51,480 nt of DNA from Sideroxydans sp. Its GTDB lineage: Bacteria > Pseudomonadota > Gammaproteobacteria > Burkholderiales > Gallionellaceae. The notes under the pieces were generated by a model. That model had not been told where the DNA came from, did not search any database, and was given only the letters and a program-made list of their open reading frames with translations. Positions 26,241 to 35,841 of the stretch are shown here, piece after piece. Position numbers and translations under genes: made by a program. Every line of letters starts with the position of its first letter. Positions within the stretch are counted from its first letter, which is position 1. The DNA is taken from positions 1 to 51,480 of the forward strand of contig PNNY01000004.1 in the NCBI GenBank assembly GCA_013824485.1, written 5' to 3'.

Positions 26241-27467
26241 ATCGTTGCCTCTGAGTCGAAATGGTTGCGCGGTGTTCTGGTCGCCGCACTATACGTGAGC
26301 CTATATGGCTGCGCCACTCCGCCAGCAACGACATCTGCAGCAACTGCGCCCGCACCGGTCGTCATTGCGCCGACACCCGCACCTGTGCCACCTGTTGCAA
26401 CAACAAGCGTGGTCACCGCGCCAGCTGTCGTGGTTTCACCTACGATCGATGGCGTTCCCGTCGAAGCGGCTGAACATCACATCGCACTCATCTTGCCCTT
26501 GAAATCGGCCGCGTTCGGTAAGGCAGCTGAGGTAGTTCAACAAGGTTTCATGGCGGCCGCTGCACAGCAGTCGAATGGTTTGCCTGTGCGTGTGTACCCT
26601 TGCAACGACGAGAAGACCGAAGTGTTGGCGCTCTATCAACAAGCCATCAAGGCCGGTGCGGTGGCCGTAGCAGGGCCACTCACACGTAACGGCGTGGTCG
26701 CGATGGCAACGCTGCCGAACGTGTCGGTGCCCACCTTGGCGCTGAACGTGGTCGATTCCACACGTGCCGATCAGCTCTACTTCTTTGGTTTGCCCGCAGA
26801 GCAGGAGTCCAAGCAGATCGCCCAACTGGCCACCAAGGGTGGTCTCTTGAGTGCGACTATCGTGCGCACCAATACGGCTTTATCGAAGCGTCTTGCGCAA
26901 TCTTTTTCAGATAACTGGCAACGCTCTGGCGGCATCATCTTGTCCGAGATCGTCTATACGGGTGACCCTGCCGCACTGAAACTTATCCCGACCGATCCGG
27001 GCAACATGGTGTTCCTCGCGGCCGAAGTAGATAAGGCGCGTTTGTTGCGTCCCTACATCAGCAACATGCTTCCGGTGTATGCCACCTCGCAAGTATTTTC
27101 GGGCAATGCCAACAACCTCGTGAACTATGACTTAGCCGAAGTGCGCTTCATCGATATGCCTTGGGTGTTGCAAGCGGATCATCCGGCGGTGATGGTGTAT
27201 CCACGTGCTGCCGCTCCTTTGCCGCAAGACATGGAGCGCTTGTACGCATTGGGTATCGACGCTTACCGTCTACTTCAGATCTTCTACCAACACGACACCA
27301 TCAATTCCTTGCCTTTGGATGGCGTGACGGGCAAGGTGAGCTTGAACGGGCACTTGCTTGAACGCGAAGCCATGCCAGCGGTATTGCGTCAGGGGCTAGG
27401 CATACCTCACGATGGACGTCCTCCGGTACCCCCTCCCGTTGTCGTGGATGTCGTCTCGAAGAAATGA
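26235..27467 (+). CDS. lpoA: Penicillin-binding protein activator LpoA-like lipoprotein
   Basis: The 410-residue product has a lipoprotein signal (LRGVLVAALYVSLYGC), a Pro/Ala/Thr-rich linker, and a periplasmic-binding-protein-like domain (HIALILPLKSAAFGKAAEVV, AVAGPLTRNGVVAMA) as in the C-terminal half of LpoA. The N-terminal TPR-like domain of the enterobacterial protein is absent. It would sit in the outer membrane and stimulate a class A penicillin-binding protein, but that is transferred from E. coli. The ATG at 26235 gives a good signal peptide. It is the first gene of lpoA-yraN-SIS-BON-rfaE2, with ATGA coupling to yraN. Confidence 0.87.
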   Translation: MQIVASESKWLRGVLVAALYVSLYGCATPPATTSAATAPAPVVIAPTPAPVPPVATTSVVTAPAVVVSPTIDGVPVEAAEHHIALILPLKSAAFGKAAEVVQQGFMAAAAQQSNGLPVRVYPCNDEKTEVLALYQQAIKAGAVAVAGPLTRNGVVAMATLPNVSVPTLALNVVDSTRADQLYFFGLPAEQESKQIAQLATKGGLLSATIVRTNTALSKRLAQSFSDNWQRSGGIILSEIVYTGDPAALKLIPTDPGNMVFLAAEVDKARLLRPYISNMLPVYATSQVFSGNANNLVNYDLAEVRFIDMPWVLQADHPAVMVYPRAAAPLPQDMERLYALGIDAYRLLQIFYQHDTINSLPLDGVTGKVSLNGHLLEREAMPAVLRQGLGIPHDGRPPVPPPVVVDVVSKK

Positions 27468-27808
27468 AGTCAGGCGCACAGGCTGAACAGACTGCCGCGT
27501 GCTTCCTGCAGCAGCAAGGTCTGCGACTCGTCCAATCTAATTACCGTTGTCGCTTTGGTGAGATCGATCTCATCTTGAAGGACGGCGACATCCTGGTTTT
27601 TGCTGAAGTGCGGATGCGTAGCAACAAGGACTTTGGTGGTGCCGCTGCCAGCATCGATGCGCGTAAACAATCCAAACTCATTCTCACTGCGCAACATTAT
27701 CTTTCTAGCTTGCCGCGCACTCCGCCGTGCCGCTTCGATGCGGTGCTGATGGCGACAGCAGAGGGGCAAGATGGCATCGAGTGGGTGAAGAACGCATTCG
27801 AGCTTTAG
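27464..27808 (+). CDS. yraN: YraN family endonuclease-like protein (UPF0102)
   Basis: The 114-residue protein matches YraN: QAEQTAACFLQQQGLRLVQ, then CRFGEIDLILKDGDILVFAE with the nuclease-fold acidic residues, and the Lys/Arg-rich stretch DARKQSKLILTAQHYL. It is a predicted Holliday-junction-resolvase-like fold of unproven activity. The ATG overlaps the lpoA stop (ATGA). Confidence 0.9.
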   Translation: MKSGAQAEQTAACFLQQQGLRLVQSNYRCRFGEIDLILKDGDILVFAEVRMRSNKDFGGAAASIDARKQSKLILTAQHYLSSLPRTPPCRFDAVLMATAEGQDGIEWVKNAFEL

Positions 27809-28994
<1,186 letters not shown>

Positions 28995-28995
28995 C

Positions 28996-29481
28996 GTGTA
29001 CCCACTTCCTAGTTACGAAAACAAGATCGCCACGGCTGCCGACCTCGCAGCCAAGGTCGCCGCGTTGCCGCGTCCGCTGGTGTTCACCAACGGCTGTTTT
29101 GATGTGTTGCATCGCGGTCACGTCACTTACTTGGCACAAGCGCGTGCGTTGGGCGCGTCGCTCATCGTCGGTGTGAACAGCGACGCTTCGGTGAAGCGTC
29201 AAGGCAAAGGCGACGACCGCCCCATCAATCAGCAAGACGACCGCATGGCGGTATTAGCTTCGCTGGAATCGGTGAGTTTGGTGGTGCAGTTCGATGAAGA
29301 CACACCGCTCAACCTCGTCCTCGCCTGTCATCCAGATAAGCTGGTGAAGGGCGGTGATTGGAAGCCAGAGAACATCGTGGGCAGCAAAGAAGTGCAAGGC
29401 TGGGGCGGATCGGTACACAGCATCCCTTTCCTGCACGAGCGCTCCACCACTGCGTTGTTGAAGAAGATACGCTCGCTATGA
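28996..29481 (+). CDS. rfaE2: D-glycero-beta-D-manno-heptose 1-phosphate adenylyltransferase
   Basis: About 161 residues match the stand-alone C-terminal (HldE-C/RfaE2) nucleotidyltransferase: FTNGCFDVLHRGHVTYLAQA carries the HxGH motif, then VGVNSDASVKRQGK and ISTER-like HERSTTALLKK. It makes ADP-heptose precursor for LPS inner core. The GTG at 28996, two bases after the BON gene stop, gives the usual length; the frame is open further upstream within the BON gene. The stop overlaps the next ATG as ATGA. Confidence 0.9.
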   Translation: MYPLPSYENKIATAADLAAKVAALPRPLVFTNGCFDVLHRGHVTYLAQARALGASLIVGVNSDASVKRQGKGDDRPINQQDDRMAVLASLESVSLVVQFDEDTPLNLVLACHPDKLVKGGDWKPENIVGSKEVQGWGGSVHSIPFLHERSTTALLKKIRSL

Positions 29482-29828
29482 CCCCCACCGACATCATCCT
29501 GCACCAGAAGTCCAAGGTGCTAGAAGTCGCTTTCGATAACGACACGCGCTACAAACTGCCCGCCGAGTTCCTACGCGTGTTCTCACCTTCTGCCGAAGTG
29601 CGTGGTCATGGCAAAGGGCAAGAGACCTTGCAGGTCGGCAAACGTGATGTAGGTATCACCAGCATCGAACCTGTTGGGCAATACGCACTCAAGATCAGCT
29701 TCGATGACGGGCACGATACCGGGTTGTACTCGTGGGACTACCTGCACGAGCTAGGACAATTCCAAGATGCCAAGTGGCATGACTACCTGACTAAATTGGA
29801 AGCAGCTGGCGAGAGCCGCGATAAATGA
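29478..29828 (+). CDS. DUF971 domain protein
   Basis: The 116-residue protein contains the DUF971 (gamma-butyrobetaine hydroxylase N-terminal-like) fold: [52 protein letters not shown]. The function is unknown; it is often encoded next to ubiE in betaproteobacteria, as here. The ATG at 29478 is fixed by the family start [10 protein letters not shown] and overlaps the upstream stop. Confidence 0.88.
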   Translation: MTPTDIILHQKSKVLEVAFDNDTRYKLPAEFLRVFSPSAEVRGHGKGQETLQVGKRDVGITSIEPVGQYALKISFDDGHDTGLYSWDYLHELGQFQDAKWHDYLTKLEAAGESRDK

Positions 29829-29841
29829 ACGGAGAAAGACC

Positions 29842-30573
29842 ATGAGCAAGACCCACTTCGGATTTCAGACTGTCGACGAGAACGAAAAAGCCAAGAAGGT
29901 CGCGGGCGTATTCACCTCTGTCGCCAGCAAATACGACATCATGAACGATCTCATGTCGGTCGGTCTGCATCGTGTGTGGAAACCGTTCGCGGTGGGTCTG
30001 GCGAACGTACACGAAGGCCAGCGCGTGTTGGATGTGGCGGGTGGTTCAGGTGACCTGTCCAAGCTATTCCTGAAGAAGGTAGGCAGCCGTGGTCAGGTCA
30101 TCCTGACTGACATCAACAACGCCATGCTGCGCGTCGGCCGTGACCGCATGATCGACAACGGTACCCCAACGCCCACCGCGCAATGTGACGCCGAGCATCT
30201 GCCTTTCCCCGACAACTATTTCGATTGCGTCAGCATCGCCTTCGGCCTACGCAACGTCACCCACAAAGATGCTGCCCTGCGCGAGATGAAGCGTGTACTC
30301 AAACCCGGTGGCCGCGTCATCGTGCTCGAATTTTCCAAGGTCGCCAAACCGCTAGAGAAAGTCTACGACCTGTACTCCTTCAAGCTACTCCCCAAGATGG
30401 GCGAGCTGATTGCGAATGATGCCGACAGCTACCGTTACCTCGCCGAATCCATCCGCATGCATCCCGGACAGGAAGAGCTGAAACAGATGATGGTGGATGC
30501 AGGGCTAGAGCGTGTCGAGTACTTCAACATGACGGGCGGGGTGGTGGCTGTGCACCGGGGATATAAGCTGTAA
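29842..30573 (+). CDS. ubiE: Demethylmenaquinone/ubiquinone C-methyltransferase
   Basis: The 243-residue protein is UbiE throughout: [40 protein letters not shown]-binding [14 protein letters not shown] (about 61-74), [17 protein letters not shown] and [12 protein letters not shown]. It is the SAM-dependent C-methyltransferase of ubiquinone (and menaquinone) synthesis. GGAGAAAG precedes the ATG. It follows the DUF971 gene closely. Confidence 0.96.
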   Translation: MSKTHFGFQTVDENEKAKKVAGVFTSVASKYDIMNDLMSVGLHRVWKPFAVGLANVHEGQRVLDVAGGSGDLSKLFLKKVGSRGQVILTDINNAMLRVGRDRMIDNGTPTPTAQCDAEHLPFPDNYFDCVSIAFGLRNVTHKDAALREMKRVLKPGGRVIVLEFSKVAKPLEKVYDLYSFKLLPKMGELIANDADSYRYLAESIRMHPGQEELKQMMVDAGLERVEYFNMTGGVVAVHRGYKL

Positions 30574-30598
30574 TTTTTTCAGCCATTAAGGTAGCGAT

Positions 30599-31033
30599 AT
30601 GCATGGACATTGCTTTTGTGGACAGATTGGATTTGAAATTGATAGCGAACGCTTCAAACTTTATCAATGTCACTGTTCTCAATGTCGGCGACAGGGTGGT
30701 TCGTCGTCGAATACAGCGACCATTGTTGCGAGTAGCAAATTTCGATGGCTTCAAGGCAAAGAGCGTATTTCTTCGTGGACGCATGAAACAGGCTTCCGCT
30801 CTGATTTTTGTTCTGTCTGTGGCTCGCCTGTACCCAATCCATTAAAAGGTTTGCCCTATGTTTGGATACCCGCCGGACTTTTGGACGATGATGTTCAACT
30901 TGAGATAGTTGCTCATGTTTGTGTGTCCTCGAAAGCTGCTTGGGATAAAGCAACACTGCAAGGTGTGTGCTTTGAGCACTTGCCAGAGTTGCAGGAGTTT
31001 TTCGCTATGCTGGATGGTGAGAAGAAAGCGTAA
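30599..31033 (+). CDS. GFA/CENP-V family zinc protein
   Basis: The 144-residue protein has the zinc-binding pattern of the glutathione-dependent formaldehyde-activating (GFA) fold: HGHCFCGQIGFEI, CHCSQCRRQGG, and FCSVCGSPVPN (about 70-80). Most members have no proven substrate, so formaldehyde activity should not be assumed. The coding sequence is noticeably more A/T-rich than ubiE upstream. It begins a run of short accessory genes. Confidence 0.85.
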   Translation: MHGHCFCGQIGFEIDSERFKLYQCHCSQCRRQGGSSSNTATIVASSKFRWLQGKERISSWTHETGFRSDFCSVCGSPVPNPLKGLPYVWIPAGLLDDDVQLEIVAHVCVSSKAAWDKATLQGVCFEHLPELQEFFAMLDGEKKA

Positions 31034-31044
31034 GGGAAATCGTT

Positions 31045-31242
31045 ATGCCAAATCAATTTAGACCAGACAGGTCGATTGCAACTGAAGTTGGGGAAACTCA
31101 AAACGCTTTTATAGCGCGTGGTTTGGCTTCGCTTGAGGCAGCCAAAAAGAGTGGCGAATATGTTTCGTCCGATGAAGTCTTAAGGGCGCTGGATGAAATA
31201 ATCGCAAACGCTAAAAAGAAACAGAGAAGTAAATCTACATAA
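31045..31242 (+). CDS. Small ParD/ribbon-helix-helix-like protein, no partner toxin
   Basis: The 65-residue protein ends with FIARGLASLEAAKKSGEYVS, then SDEVLRALDEIIANAKKKQR, a pattern like the toxin-binding tail of ParD-type antitoxins (GEYVSSDEV resembles the ParD tail). No toxin gene follows: the next gene is a YjdM-like protein. It could be an orphan antitoxin or an unrelated small regulator. The sequence is A/T-rich like its left neighbour. Confidence 0.55.
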   Translation: MPNQFRPDRSIATEVGETQNAFIARGLASLEAAKKSGEYVSSDEVLRALDEIIANAKKKQRSKST

Positions 31243-31270
31243 TCATTAATCTCAATTATACGGAGTCGTA

Positions 31271-31612
31271 ATGTCCGATCTACCAAAATGCCCTAAATGC
31301 GATTCCCCTTTCACCTACGAAGACGGCGACAACTATGTATGCCCTGAGTGCGGCTGGGAGTGGAGTAAGACAGCGACCGCTGAAACGGGTGAGCAAGCCA
31401 AGGTTTTCAAAGACGCGTTTGGTAATGTACTCGTCGATGGCGACTCCGTCACGGTCATCAAAGATCTGAAGATCAAAGGCTCGTCTTCTGTTGTGAAGGT
31501 GGGCACTAAGGTGAAGAACATCCGGCTGGTGGATGGCGATCACGACATCGACTGCAAGATCGACGGCATCGGCGCGATGCAGTTGAAGACCGAGTTCGTG
31601 AAGAAGGCTTAA
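31271..31612 (+). CDS. yjdM: YjdM/PhnA-like zinc-ribbon protein
   Basis: The 113-residue protein has an N-terminal zinc ribbon ([13 protein letters not shown], then CPECGWEW) and a C-terminal SH3-like PhnA domain ([39 protein letters not shown]). It was once thought to act in phosphonate use, but the E. coli protein's role remains unclear. Ribosome-binding site is CGGAG before the ATG. Confidence 0.92.
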   Translation: MSDLPKCPKCDSPFTYEDGDNYVCPECGWEWSKTATAETGEQAKVFKDAFGNVLVDGDSVTVIKDLKIKGSSSVVKVGTKVKNIRLVDGDHDIDCKIDGIGAMQLKTEFVKKA

Positions 31613-31623
31613 GAGGCGCAAAC

Positions 31624-31818
31624 ATGAGCGGTTGGGGTTGTCCGCATGAGGTCAATGATCAGTGCCAGAAGGTGCTGAACAAGCCGTGCGACATCGGCAT
31701 GAAGGGTTGTGTACTGGCGGGGCGCTTCAACTTTGCTGACCCGAGCAAGAACCGCCCAAAGAAGAAACCACTCGATGAAGCCAATACACCTGCACCGACC
31801 GCCGATAAAGATGAATGA
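31624..31818 (+). CDS. Small cysteine-containing protein, unknown
   Basis: The 64-residue protein has four cysteines in the first 30 residues (GCPHEVNDQCQKVLNKPCDI, then GCVLAGRF) followed by a lysine- and proline-rich tail. The spacing suggests a small metal-binding or disulfide-stabilised knob. It is closely linked to the YjdM-like gene (11 bases) and overlaps the next gene by eight bases (ATGAATGA). I recognise no named family. Confidence 0.65.
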   Translation: MSGWGCPHEVNDQCQKVLNKPCDIGMKGCVLAGRFNFADPSKNRPKKKPLDEANTPAPTADKDE

Positions 31819-32725
31819 GTTCGTGAATTGTCTCTGTCGTCATTCCCGCGAAAGCGGGAATCTAGTTAATAAAAAGTACTGGATTCCCGCTTTCGCGGGA
31901 ATGACGGTAGTTTTTGTATTTTTGTGGGTAGCTCAATCCGCTATCGCAGCAGAAATCGCTTTGCCACGTCCTGATCACATCGTCATCGTGGTGGAAGAGA
32001 ACCGAGGCTATTCCAAGATCATCGGCAATGCTGATGCGCCCTACATCAACGCCCTCGCGCAACGCGGTGTGTTGTTCACCAATTCGTATGGTGTCACCCA
32101 TCCCAGTCAGCCCAACTATCTAGCCTTGTTCTCTGGCACGACGCGGGGCATCAGCAGCAACGCCTGCCCGTTGGAATTGAAGGGAGAGAATCTGGGTGGG
32201 GCGCTCATTGAGAAGGGGCTGAGTTTCGTCAGCTATTCAGAGTCGCTGCCTGAGACGGGTTACGAAGGGTGTCGCTACGGTGCGTACATGCGCAAACACA
32301 ATCCGGCGGCGAATTGGAAAGAGCTGGCTACATTCAACCAACCCTTCACCGCGTTCCCACAAGATTTCTCGCAACTGCCTACCGTGTCTCTAGTGGTGCC
32401 CGATCAGCGCAACGATATGCATGATGGCAGCATTGAGGAAGGGGATGCGTGGCTGAAACAAAACATCGAGGCTTATGCGCAGTGGGCGATGACGCATAAC
32501 AGTTTGCTCATCGTGACGTTCGACGAAGACGATGGCCGCGAAGGGAATCGCATCGCGACGATGTTTGTGGGTGAGATGGTAAAACCCGGAAAATCAGCGC
32601 AACGCATCAACCACTACACGCTACTGCGCACGCTTTCCGAGATGTACGGATTAACTATCTTGGGCGAGAGCAAAGATCAGCAGCCCATCACAGGTGTGTG
32701 GAAGAAGGCTGGCAAGAAACACTAG
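31811..32725 (+). CDS. Secreted phosphoesterase/acid-phosphatase-family protein
   Basis: The protein (about 304 residues) has the phosphoesterase family segments PRPDHIVIVVEENRGYSKII, THPSQPNYLALFSGTT (about 105-120) and LLIVTFDEDDGREGNRI, as in bacterial acid phosphatases and phospholipase-C-like enzymes. It should act in the periplasm or outside. The signal peptide hydrophobic core is VVFVFLWVAQSAIAA, but the ATG at 31811 lies 23 codons further upstream than needed because a 69-bp palindrome is inserted in frame. A start inside the repeat at 31901 is also possible. It converges on ntrC, with two bases between the stops. Confidence 0.82.
   Translation: MNEFVNCLCRHSRESGNLVNKKYWIPAFAGMTVVFVFLWVAQSAIAAEIALPRPDHIVIVVEENRGYSKIIGNADAPYINALAQRGVLFTNSYGVTHPSQPNYLALFSGTTRGISSNACPLELKGENLGGALIEKGLSFVSYSESLPETGYEGCRYGAYMRKHNPAANWKELATFNQPFTAFPQDFSQLPTVSLVVPDQRNDMHDGSIEEGDAWLKQNIEAYAQWAMTHNSLLIVTFDEDDGREGNRIATMFVGEMVKPGKSAQRINHYTLLRTLSEMYGLTILGESKDQQPITGVWKKAGKKH
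31838..31906. repeat. 69-bp palindromic repeat with two 25-bp arms, inserted in the phosphoesterase signal-peptide region
   Basis: The arms CGTCATTCCCGCGAAAGCGG... (31838-31862) and their complement (31882-31906) are perfect inverted repeats of 25 bp, each itself containing a palindrome (CCCGCGAAAGCGGG), around a 19-base A/T-rich spacer. This GTCATTCCCGC type of repeat is widespread in proteobacteria and reads as SRESGN and IPAFAGM when translated. Here the length is a multiple of three and it lies in frame within a gene. Confidence 0.9.
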
Positions 32726-32727
32726 CC

Positions 32728-34128
32728 TTACTCTCCTCCACCATCCAAACCCAATTCCTGTATTTTCCGCGTCAAGGTATTACGCCCCATGCCGAGTAAT
32801 GTGGCGGCTTCGATTCGTCTTCCGCCTGTGTGTTGCAAAGCCTGCGTGATGAGCGTGCGCTCGAACTCTTTGGTGAGTGTGTCGAGGATGTTTGATTCGT
32901 TGCGTTGCAGCGCCATCGCGGCTTGTTGAGCGAGGGCAGAGCGCCAGTCGCTAGCGGCAGGTGCCGTTTGTGCACCATCTCGCCATTCAGCAGGCAGGTC
33001 GGCGATCTCAACTTGTTGTGTCGGCGTCATCACGGTGAGCCAGTGGCACAGGTTCTCTAGCTGACGCACGTTGCCGGGGATGTCTTGCGCAGAGAGGTAG
33101 TTCAGCGCTGACTCGCTCAATATCTTTTGCTCGACGCCCAATTCCTTTGCGCTCTTCTGCAAGAAATGTTTCGCCAACACAGGGATGTCTTCGCGCCGCT
33201 CACGCAATGGTGGCAGACGCAGACGGATGACGTTGAGGCGGTGGAACAAGTCCTCACGGAACAAACCCTGCTTCACGCGTTCGTCTAGGTTCTGGTGGGT
33301 CGCGGCGATGATGCGCACATTCGCTTTGATGGGTTGATGTCCGCCCACTCGGTAGTAGTTGCCGTCCGACAACACACGTAGCAAACGTGTCTGCAATTCC
33401 GCAGGCATGTCACCGATCTCGTCGAGGAACAGCGTGCCACCCTCGGCTTGCTCGAAGCGTCCGTGACGTGTCGCCGCTGCGCCAGTGAACGCACCTTTCT
33501 CATGACCGAACAATTCTGATTCGAGTAAGTCTTTAGGTATCGCGGCAGTGTTGATGGCGACGAAAGGTTTGTCGGCGCGCGCGCTATGGCGATGCAGTGC
33601 TTGCGCGACCAATTCCTTACCCGTTCCCGATTCACCGTTGATGAGCACGGTGGCGTTGGACTGCGCGAGGCGGCCGATGGCTCGGAACACCTCTTGCATG
33701 GCAGGTGCATGACCAAGGATGTCCGGCGCATCGGGCAACTCTTGGCTACCTGTGCTCTTGCGTTGGCTCTGCGCCAATGCGCGGCGTATCAACTCTACGG
33801 CGTGGTTCACGTCAAAGGGTTTGGGCAGATATTCGAACGCCCCACCTTGGAAGGATGACACCGCGCTTTCCAGATCGGAGTAGGCGGTCATGATGATGAC
33901 GGGCAGTGTCGGATAATCGCGGCGCAGTATCTGCAATAGGTCAAGGCCAGAGCTGCCGGGCATGCGGATGTCGCTAATGACCATCTGCGGAAGTTCGGAG
34001 GGCAGTTCGACTAGTGCTTCATCGGCCGAGGCGAAGCTCTTGTACTCGATCTGCTCACGCGCTAATGCTTTTTCTAGCACCCAGCGGATAGAACGGTCGT
34101 CGTCGATGATCCATACAGCTTTGCTCAT
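32728..34128 (-). CDS. ntrC: Nitrogen regulation response regulator NtrC
   Basis: The 466-residue sigma-54 activator has a receiver domain (VISDIRMPG with the phospho-aspartate, about residue 54), an AAA+ domain with GESGTGKE (Walker A, about 168), GAFTGA (sigma-54 contact), and [10 protein letters not shown] (Walker B), and a Fis-type C-terminal helix-turn-helix ([20 protein letters not shown]). It is the partner of NtrB, whose stop overlaps its start as ATGA. A likely target is the sigma-54 promoter and NtrC site upstream of glnA in this window. Confidence 0.96.
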   Translation of the reverse strand: MSKAVWIIDDDRSIRWVLEKALAREQIEYKSFASADEALVELPSELPQMVISDIRMPGSSGLDLLQILRRDYPTLPVIIMTAYSDLESAVSSFQGGAFEYLPKPFDVNHAVELIRRALAQSQRKSTGSQELPDAPDILGHAPAMQEVFRAIGRLAQSNATVLINGESGTGKELVAQALHRHSARADKPFVAINTAAIPKDLLESELFGHEKGAFTGAAATRHGRFEQAEGGTLFLDEIGDMPAELQTRLLRVLSDGNYYRVGGHQPIKANVRIIAATHQNLDERVKQGLFREDLFHRLNVIRLRLPPLRERREDIPVLAKHFLQKSAKELGVEQKILSESALNYLSAQDIPGNVRQLENLCHWLTVMTPTQQVEIADLPAEWRDGAQTAPAASDWRSALAQQAAMALQRNESNILDTLTKEFERTLITQALQHTGGRRIEAATLLGMGRNTLTRKIQELGLDGGGE

Positions 34129-35186
34129 GATTTCTTTTCCATGTTGGTGAGTGGGAGCATGACCGTAAAGCAGGTACGCCCCGGTTCGCTTTCAAATTCG
34201 ATACTACCTTGATGTTGACTGACGAAATCCTGCGCCAGCGTGAGTCCCAGCCCGTGACCATCAGCGCGCCCGGACACCAGCGGGTAGAAGATCTTGTCGC
34301 GCAGGTGGGTGGGGATGCCGGGGCCGTTGTCGATGATCTGCACCGAGATGGCGAGACGATGAAGTTTTTTCATCAAGGTGACCTGACGCGAGATGCGGGT
34401 GCGGAAGGTGATGATGCCGTGTCCCTTCATGGCTTGCGCCGCATTGCGCACGATGTTCAACACGACTTGGATGAGTTGTTCCTTGTCGCCGTGTAACTCG
34501 GGCAAGCTCAAGTCGTAATCGCGCTGGATGAGTAGGCTCTCGGGTAATTCCGCCAGTACTACGCTACGAACTCGCTCCAATACCTCATGGATATTGAGCG
34601 CACTAAAATGGGGCACATGCTGCGGCGTGAGTAGTTTTTCCATGAGCGAACGCAGACGGTCCGCTTCTTGGATGACGACTTGGGTGTATTCCCGTAGTGC
34701 GGGTCTTTCTAGCTCTTGTTCCAACAACTGCGCAGCACCACGGATGCCGCCTAAAGGATTTTTGATCTCATGCGCTAGGTTGCGTAACAACATGCGGTTG
34801 GCTTGCGTCTGGTCCAGCATCTGTTCTTCACGCGCCATCTTAAGCGGACGATCGATGGTGTGGAACTCCAGCAATAGGGCGTAGCCTTCCAAATGCAGTG
34901 GCGTCACGGTGCAGCTCAAATGCAGCTTGGTCGTTAGCGTGTGCGCGCCCAACATCAGGTCGTGCTCGATGTGAGCGGCATTGCTAGAGAGGGCCGATTG
35001 CACCGCTACCCACAGCTGATCGGCGTGGGTGAATGCATGCTGCAAAGGATGGCCGAGCAAGTTGCTATGACTGACTGCGAACAGATGCTCTGCCGCCGGA
35101 TTCAGGAACGCGATGCGGGATTGGTCATCCAGCAGTAAGACCGCTGTAGCGAGATGATCTAGTGATGGAAGGAGCTTGTTTGGCAT
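34125..35186 (-). CDS. ntrB: Nitrogen regulation sensor histidine kinase/phosphatase NtrB
   Basis: The 353-residue cytoplasmic kinase has an N-terminal PAS domain (about 5-115), HisKA with NLAHEIKNPLGGIRGAAQ (phospho-His near 140), and a HATPase domain with NIVRNAAQAM, IIDNGPGIP and GHGLGLTLA. No membrane helix is present, as expected for a soluble sensor that reads nitrogen status through PII. It is followed by ntrC with overlapping stop/start, so the two are co-translated. Confidence 0.95.
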   Translation of the reverse strand: MPNKLLPSLDHLATAVLLLDDQSRIAFLNPAAEHLFAVSHSNLLGHPLQHAFTHADQLWVAVQSALSSNAAHIEHDLMLGAHTLTTKLHLSCTVTPLHLEGYALLLEFHTIDRPLKMAREEQMLDQTQANRMLLRNLAHEIKNPLGGIRGAAQLLEQELERPALREYTQVVIQEADRLRSLMEKLLTPQHVPHFSALNIHEVLERVRSVVLAELPESLLIQRDYDLSLPELHGDKEQLIQVVLNIVRNAAQAMKGHGIITFRTRISRQVTLMKKLHRLAISVQIIDNGPGIPTHLRDKIFYPLVSGRADGHGLGLTLAQDFVSQHQGSIEFESEPGRTCFTVMLPLTNMEKKS

Positions 35187-35223
35187 GTCAGATTAGTGAG
35201 CAGAAAACATGCCAGTGAATTAA

Positions 35224-35712
35224 CTATCGGAGATTGGAGATCTCAGTCTTTAACGCCTTGATGTTGTTCTCGTGTGACTTCACATCTTCCTGCGCTGCAT
35301 TCACCTTCTCTTCATATTTCGCGACGTTGCGGAAGGTCTGTCCGGTCGAGGTCTTGAACACTTCGGGGTTGTCTTCAGCTTCTTTCAGTTTGATGCGCGC
35401 TTCTTCGAGTGCACGTTCTTCTGTGGCGAGTTCGTCATCCAATATCTTACGGCGAGTGTCGTCGCGACGGTTCTGTGTCTCGGAATTCACGCGCAGGTCG
35501 GATGAAGATTCGCTGTATTTGCGTTGCTTGGGCGGAACGGGTTGTGCTGCCATCGTGGGGAGCGGTTCGAGTTCGAGCTTCTTCGCACCTTTGAGCGGCG
35601 CGCTGGAGTAAGTCACGTTGCCGTCTTTGTCCACACGCTTGTATATCTCGGCTTGGGCGGTGCTGGTGAAAGCGATGGCGCTATACAAAAGGGTCAGGCG
35701 AAATAGGTTCAT
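35224..35712 (-). CDS. DUF4124 periplasmic protein
   Basis: The 162-residue protein has a Sec signal peptide (LFRLTLLYSAIAFTSTAQA) followed by the DUF4124 core (EIYKRVDKDGNVTYSSAPLK) and a long charged coiled-coil-like C-terminus (about 85-160, rich in E, K and R). DUF4124 proteins are common upstream of ntrB in betaproteobacteria; the role is unknown. The ATG at 35712 gives the signal peptide; an in-frame extension to 35793 would place it deep inside the protein. Confidence 0.82.
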   Translation of the reverse strand: MNLFRLTLLYSAIAFTSTAQAEIYKRVDKDGNVTYSSAPLKGAKKLELEPLPTMAAQPVPPKQRKYSESSSDLRVNSETQNRRDDTRRKILDDELATEERALEEARIKLKEAEDNPEVFKTSTGQTFRNVAKYEEKVNAAQEDVKSHENNIKALKTEISNLR

Positions 35713-35796
35713 GGTTCTGCCTTGCAAAAGGATGGCGGGAGTATAGGTTATGGCCGCGTATGTGACAAACACCAACCGGTATGGGTTCCACAAAAG

Positions 35797-35826
35797 AAAA
35801 CGGAGCCACTAGGGCTCCGTTTTCAT
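35797..35826 (-). terminator. Rho-independent terminator of glnA
   Basis: On the minus strand, AAAACGGAGCC and GGCTCCGTTTT form an 11-bp stem around a CTAGT loop and are followed by T-rich sequence, directly downstream of the glnA stop. The stem is flanked by A/T on both sides, so it could work in both directions. It separates glnA from the DUF4124-ntrB-ntrC unit. Confidence 0.9.
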
Positions 35827-35841
35827 TACCTGTGATCCAGA

